From NCBI GenBank assembly GCA_031273775.1, contig JAISRF010000127.1, positions 1 to 8,425 of the forward strand: a DNA stretch of 8,425 nucleotides. Direction: 5' to 3'. Positions 5,878-8,425 of this stretch are shown here, piece by piece. Under the pieces are notes generated by a model. That model ran no database searches. It was not told the origin of the DNA and saw nothing but the letters and a program-made list of their open reading frames with translations. The DNA comes from Oscillospiraceae bacterium (GTDB lineage Bacteria; Bacillota; Clostridia; Oscillospirales; Acutalibacteraceae). A program made the position numbers and the translations under genes. Numbering within the stretch: position 1 is the first letter of the stretch; each line of letters opens with the position of its first letter.

Positions 5878-6831
5878 ATGAGCGGATCCACCTGCGAAAC
5901 ATACGGCGAAAACCGCCGCGAGTTGATGATGCTCAAGGCGATTTTGCTCGAGCCGGAGCAGATTGACAGATATGGAGATGTTCTCCGCCCTTTCAGCGAG
6001 AGCTTAGAGAGAGAGCCGGACGAATACGGCTACGCGCCAACGCTGGATCCCAACTTTGATGATGATGCCTACGCTGCCGATTGCATGGCGCGCAAAGCTG
6101 CCGCCGCTTATTATTTCTCCCGCGACAATTCAGGCTTCACCTCGAAAATCAATCTCCCGAAAGCGAACTTGGTATTTTACAGCGTGCCTTACGAGGAGGG
6201 CTGGACAGCGACCGTGGATGGTGAACCGGTGACCGTGGAAAAGGTCAACAAGGGCTTTATGGCGGTTCCGGTACCGGCGGGTGATCACACCATCCGTTTT
6301 AATTACGCCACGCCGGGCTTGAAGCCGGGACTGTGGGTTTCGTTCGGTTCGCTGGTTTTGCTGGTGGCTTATGTGCTCGGCTTCTACTTCTTTAAAAAAG
6401 GTAAGCCCAAGGTGGCATATTCTGCGTTCGGTGAAGACAGCGGCGTTGCCCGTGGTGTTTCCAACTTGGAACGGGACGACAAAAATGTCAGTGATCGCTT
6501 TTATTCCGGGCAGTTGGCGGACGCGGAATATGAGTTTGGGATTGATCCCTACCAAACGTCTATAGCAGGCGCTTTTTACACACCCGGCCAGGCGGACGGC
6601 TTCCCGGAGAGGGTAATTCTTGAACAAACGCCCCCGACTCACAATAACCAAGATTTGCCTTATTATCTACCGAAAAACGAGACAATCCCGGAAACGGACA
6701 CCCCCTCCGAGAGTGAGACCCCTGACCCGGAGGAGGGCGATCTCAATGTCAATAAACCGACCTCTACACCCAACGGTGTGCCCATTGACTACGATTACAG
6801 CTTCAATTTTGACAACCCGGAGGAGAAGTAG
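5878..6831 (+). CDS. YfhO-family protein, C-terminal fragment
   Basis: Same frame as the upstream fragment; the first ATG after the premature stop is 5878, but family sequence begins already at 5734, and no ribosome binding site precedes 5878. Independent translation is therefore unlikely. The fragment carries an NRRELMMLKAILLEPEQIDRY-like segment, then the external motif NLVFYSVPYEEGWTATVDG and EKVNKGFMAVPVPAGDHTIRFNY, which is highly characteristic of YfhO proteins. A final membrane helix follows (GLWVSFGSLVLLVAYVLGFYFF) with a KKGK stop-transfer signal. About 140 residues of hydrophilic, acidic, Pro/Thr/Glu-rich tail come after it, predicted cytoplasmic. The TAG stop lies 26 nt before the preferred start of the glycosyltransferase gene, and only 8 nt before an alternative start. 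Confidence 0.7.
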   Translation: MSGSTCETYGENRRELMMLKAILLEPEQIDRYGDVLRPFSESLEREPDEYGYAPTLDPNFDDDAYAADCMARKAAAAYYFSRDNSGFTSKINLPKANLVFYSVPYEEGWTATVDGEPVTVEKVNKGFMAVPVPAGDHTIRFNYATPGLKPGLWVSFGSLVLLVAYVLGFYFFKKGKPKVAYSAFGEDSGVARGVSNLERDDKNVSDRFYSGQLADAEYEFGIDPYQTSIAGAFYTPGQADGFPERVILEQTPPTHNNQDLPYYLPKNETIPETDTPSESETPDPEEGDLNVNKPTSTPNGVPIDYDYSFNFDNPEEK

Positions 6832-6852
6832 AGGGAAAGATGAGGGAAAGAA
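6831..6852 (+). repeat. Tandem repeat of the ribosome-binding site before the glycosyltransferase
   Basis: GAGGGAAAGAT (6831-6841) is followed at once by GAGGGAAAGAA (6842-6852), an 11-bp tandem duplication with one difference. Each unit contains a GAGGG ribosome-binding core. The junction creates the ATG at 6840. The second unit serves the ATG at 6858 with an 11-nt spacer. Confidence 0.7.
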
Positions 6853-6857
6853 GCGCC

Positions 6858-7805
6858 ATGTCCGTATTGTACATTGTCGTGCCCTGTTATAACGAGGAAG
6901 CCGTCATTCTCGAAACGGCGAAACGGCTTCTCGCAAAACTCACCCAAATGATTGACGCCGGAAAATGCCGGAGTGACAGCCGAATTTTGTTTGTGGACGA
7001 TGGCAGCCGCGACAAAACGTGGACGTTAATTTCCGGATTGCACCGGGAAAACGGCGTTTTTTCGGGGATAAAGCTCGCGAAAAATCGGGGTCACCAAAAT
7101 GCCCTTTTATGCGGGCTTTTGTGCGCGGAAAAGCACTGTGACTGCGCCATCTCCATAGACGCAGACTTGCAGGACGATATTGACGTAATGGACAAATTTT
7201 TGGATGAGTTTCACGGTGGAAGTGACCTGGTTTTAGGGGTGCGTTCCTCCCGCAAGACCGACACGGTGTTCAAACGCGCCACGGCGCAAGGCTTTTACAA
7301 ATTCATGAATCTGTTAGGCGTGGAAGTGATTTATAATCACGCCGACTACCGGCTGATGAGCCGCCGGGCGCTGAAGGCTTTAGGACAGTACAAAGAGGTC
7401 AACTTGTTTTTGCGCGGCATTATTTCGGACATCGGCTTCAAGCGGTCGGTCGTTACCTTTGAGAGACGCGAACGGTTCGCGGGAACCTCAAAATACCCCT
7501 TTAAAAAGATGATTTCTTTCGCGCTGGACGGTATCACGTCCTTTTCCGTTAAGCCGATTAAGTTCATTTCCTCTCTTGGAATCGCCATTTCTATTTTAAG
7601 CGTGGCTGGGCTTTTATACGCGCTGGTTTCCAAGCTGTTTTTCCCGGAGTCTACCGTTTCCGGCTGGACAGCCATTGTCGCTTCCATTTGGCTGATCGGG
7701 GGGATTCAACTGTTTTCATTGGGGATTATCGGGCAGTATGTGGGGAAGATTTACAGTGAAACCAAAGCGCGACCCAAATATATTGTAGAAGAGATGCTGA
7801 TTTAG
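6858..7805 (+). CDS. Polyprenyl-phosphate glycosyltransferase, family 2 (CsbB/GtrB/DPM1-like)
   Basis: Membrane-bound GT2 enzyme expected to move a sugar from a nucleotide sugar to undecaprenyl phosphate on the cytoplasmic face. About 315 residues. The GT-A domain shows IVVPCYNEE (6-14), the nucleotide-binding FVDDGSRDKTW (DDG at 47-49), LAKNRGHQNAL, and the metal-binding SIDADLQDD (D101-x-D103, QD at 105-106). HADYRLMSRRAL and the membrane-proximal RFAGTSKYPFKKM (about 206-218) are hallmarks of this group. Two C-terminal helices follow (about 236-260 and 268-292), then GQYVGKIYSETKARPKY. All catalytic motifs are intact. ATG 6858 matches the usual N-terminus; ATG 6840 adds six residues and is created by a duplicated ribosome binding site. 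It follows the YfhO gene closely, matching the CsbB-YfhO pairing known from Bacillus, where the two supply and use a lipid-linked sugar. The sugar (GlcNAc or other) cannot be read from the sequence. Confidence 0.95.
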   Translation: MSVLYIVVPCYNEEAVILETAKRLLAKLTQMIDAGKCRSDSRILFVDDGSRDKTWTLISGLHRENGVFSGIKLAKNRGHQNALLCGLLCAEKHCDCAISIDADLQDDIDVMDKFLDEFHGGSDLVLGVRSSRKTDTVFKRATAQGFYKFMNLLGVEVIYNHADYRLMSRRALKALGQYKEVNLFLRGIISDIGFKRSVVTFERRERFAGTSKYPFKKMISFALDGITSFSVKPIKFISSLGIAISILSVAGLLYALVSKLFFPESTVSGWTAIVASIWLIGGIQLFSLGIIGQYVGKIYSETKARPKYIVEEMLI

Positions 7806-7810
7806 AACAT

Positions 7811-8239
7811 ATGAAAAGCCCAGCGTTCGCGCTTACCTTTGAAATTGGACACAATGCGAGTATCGGCGGCGGTGACGAAGCGATTATCCTGCAATATGGC
7901 GAGCGTGTCTGCAAAGGCGGCGACATGTATGAACAGGAACAGAAATTTTACGATTTTGTGGCTACACGACCGCTTGCGTCAATTGAACAGTGGGCAAAAA
8001 CGCTTGCGTGTCCGGTGATTCGATTTGACGGCACAAGACCTGTTGATGAAACAATGGCGTTGTTGCTGCATGGCAAGTATGCAAAGGAGATATTGCCACG
8101 CCATACAAAGAGTTGGTGGGTGATTCGGCAGTTCGACAGTTTACTGCACTATTTCGTGGAAATCAAGGGCTTTCATGAACTTTCTTTAACGCGACCACCC
8201 TCCTGTTCCGTCTTTTTCTTCTTGCAATCTTCAACTTGA
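7811..8239 (+). CDS. Small protein of unknown function
   Basis: Not recognised. The open frame from ATG 7811 gives 142 residues and ends at TGA 8237-8239. A better supported start is ATG 7925, with AAAGG seven nt upstream, giving 104 residues that begin MYEQEQKFYDFVATR. The segment IEQWAKTLACPVIRFDGTRPVDE faintly resembles the late part of P-loop nucleoside or thymidylate kinases (x-VIRIDGTRPVEE type), but no P-loop or lid is present, so a remnant is as likely as a working protein. The last 17 residues (LTRPPSCSVFFFLQSS and following) look like read-through into non-coding DNA, and the stop overlaps an AT-rich stretch. It lies 5 nt (7811) or 119 nt (7925) after the glycosyltransferase stop; no membrane segments or signal peptide are visible. 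Coding status is moderate at best. Confidence 0.45.
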   Translation: MKSPAFALTFEIGHNASIGGGDEAIILQYGERVCKGGDMYEQEQKFYDFVATRPLASIEQWAKTLACPVIRFDGTRPVDETMALLLHGKYAKEILPRHTKSWWVIRQFDSLLHYFVEIKGFHELSLTRPPSCSVFFFLQSST

Positions 8240-8261
8240 CACATATTAAAAAAATTTAGTG

Positions 8262-8290
8262 TTGACAATTCGCGCCGCGGAGGTTATAAT
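8262..8290 (+). promoter_or_regulatory. Consensus promoter before the tRNA-like segment
   Basis: Perfect -35 TTGACA (8262-8267), 17-bp spacer, perfect -10 TATAAT (8285-8290). Transcription would start near 8297, a few bases before the tRNA-like 5' end at 8303. A second TTGACA at 8236-8241 has no matching -10 box. A full consensus directly ahead of a stable-RNA-like start indicates a tRNA or rRNA transcription unit. Confidence 0.9.
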
Positions 8291-8302
8291 TGTCTCCGTT
8301 GT

Positions 8303-8327
8303 GGGGGCGTAGCTCAGCTGGGAGCCC
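8303..8327 (+). tRNA. tRNA 5' segment (Ala-like), apparently incomplete
   Basis: GGGGGCG (7-nt acceptor strand), T8-A9, D-stem GCTC and AGCTGGGAG match the 5' third of a bacterial tRNA, most like tRNA-Ala. The D-arm ends GGGAGCCC where GGGAGAGC is expected, so either the D-loop has only six bases or two bases are missing. Nothing after 8327 gives an anticodon arm, a GGTTCRA T-arm or a complementary acceptor strand, so this is not a complete tRNA. Identity is inferred from the acceptor only. Confidence 0.5.
8310..8327 (+). repeat. 18-nt direct repeat, copy 1 (tRNA D-arm)
   Basis: TAGCTCAGCTGGGAGCCC occurs here and again at 8408-8425, 98 nt apart. The sequences flanking the two copies differ, including the acceptor strands before them. 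The repeat ends exactly at the window edge in copy 2. Confidence 0.9.
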
Positions 8328-8380
8328 GTTCGGTACGGTATAAGCACCCAGATTTCTAAAAATTGAATAACATCCAAAAT

Positions 8381-8394
8381 TGCCGGAAACGGCA
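8381..8394. terminator. GAAA-tetraloop hairpin between the tRNA-like segments
   Basis: TGCCG (8381-8385), GAAA loop and CGGCA (8390-8394) form a compact 5-bp hairpin. The plus strand continues TTACTT, a poor U-run; the minus strand continues ATTTT. It could end the transcript that starts near 8297 or be a processing element. Confidence 0.35.
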
Positions 8395-8400
8395 TTACTT

Positions 8401-8425
8401 GGGCCTTTAGCTCAGCTGGGAGCCC
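8401..8425 (+). tRNA. tRNA 5' segment (Ile-like acceptor) cut by the window end
   Basis: GGGCCTT acceptor strand, T-A, then GCTCAGCTGGGAGCCC to the last base. The acceptor strand resembles tRNA-Ile genes, which often neighbour tRNA-Ala. Only 25 bases are visible, so completeness cannot be judged. Its D-arm is base-for-base the same as in the segment at 8303. Confidence 0.45.

Larger units (their letters stand above)
3925..6831 (+). pseudogene. YfhO-family membrane glycosyltransferase gene interrupted by in-frame TAA
   Basis: One continuous frame runs from 3925 to TAG 6829-6831 with a single TAA at 5731-5733. The 48 codons between that stop and the next ATG (5878) encode sequence that fits the family (KLYGFEYYGKQNEFKIYEN, then IPYGFTYDYYM), so the coding frame never changes. 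The full product would be about 968 residues: about 12-13 membrane helices, an extracytoplasmic region with NLVFYSVPYEEGWTATVDG, a last helix near codons at 6327-6392, and a long acidic tail. YfhO proteins are thought to act as GT-C type transferases that pass sugars from an undecaprenyl-phosphate carrier to surface polymers. The fault is either a real nonsense mutation, a base-call error (TAT or TAC to TAA needs one change), or readthrough. TAA is a normal terminator for neighbouring genes, so general recoding is excluded. Confidence 0.75.

Noticed and set aside
6130..6651. 173-codon open frame on the minus strand within the YfhO C-terminal region
   Set aside because: Antisense to conserved YfhO motifs; no start signals and no recognisable product.
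3925..6831. Genetic code in which TAA is read as an amino acid
   Set aside because: tsf, rpsB and the carboxyltransferase all end at TAA in the expected place, so TAA works as a stop in this organism.
3925..6831. Two separate genes with a natural split of YfhO
   Set aside because: Same frame with family-like sequence across the gap, and no ribosome binding site before ATG 5878; one interrupted gene explains the data better, though a conserved split cannot be excluded without relatives.
8236..8264. Second promoter using TTGACA at 8236
   Set aside because: No acceptable -10 box lies 16-18 bp downstream; the pair at 8262-8290 is perfect.
8303..8400. Complete tRNA gene at 8303
   Set aside because: No anticodon arm, T-arm or pairing 3' acceptor strand follows the D-arm.
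8303..8425. CRISPR array or other repeat array from the 18-nt repeats
   Set aside because: Only two copies, and they are explained as tRNA D-arms with different acceptor strands.

Overview
The window looks like a chromosomal fragment from a Gram-positive anaerobe of the Clostridia, most likely an Oscillospiraceae/Ruminococcaceae-type gut bacterium. This is inferred from purine-rich AGGAGG-type ribosome binding sites, Firmicutes-like TTGxxx-17-TATAAT promoters, a DUF3786-like protein, and a YfhO membrane protein next to a CsbB/GtrB-type glycosyltransferase. No species can be named from the sequence alone. There is no sign of phage, insertion sequence or CRISPR.

Left part (1-2290). The 3' end of a DUF3786-like gene runs rightward and converges on a leftward rpsB-tsf operon (ribosomal protein S2 and elongation factor Ts). 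rpsB has an extended -10 promoter (2264-2292), a structured leader of about 120 nt, and two hairpins in the 156-nt gap before tsf. The usual pyrH-frr continuation is missing: tsf meets the DUF3786 gene head-on.

Middle (2290-3925). A second promoter (2365-2393), back to back with the rpsB promoter, drives a rightward carboxyltransferase-family gene. It stands alone, without biotin carrier or decarboxylase-pump partners, and several family motifs have diverged. A GC-rich gap of 144 nt with two small hairpins follows.

Right-centre (3925-7805). A large YfhO-family membrane protein gene is split by one in-frame TAA at 5731. Protein similarity and reading frame continue straight through the stop, so this is one gene with a nonsense codon, a base error, or less likely a readthrough site. 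Directly downstream is an intact polyprenyl-phosphate glycosyltransferase with two C-terminal membrane segments. In Bacillus and Listeria such pairs (CsbB/YfhO type) work together: the glycosyltransferase loads a sugar on undecaprenyl phosphate, and YfhO moves it to a surface polymer such as lipoteichoic acid. Here the transferase half of the pair appears interrupted.

Right end (7806-8425). An unrecognised small ORF is followed by a perfect consensus promoter (TTGACA-17-TATAAT). This leads into two tRNA-like 5' segments that share an identical, apparently shortened D-arm, the second cut off by the window edge. Neither can be folded into a full tRNA from what is visible. The most rewarding points are the interrupted YfhO, the duplicated tRNA 5' halves, and the structured RNA regions of the rpsB-tsf transcript.
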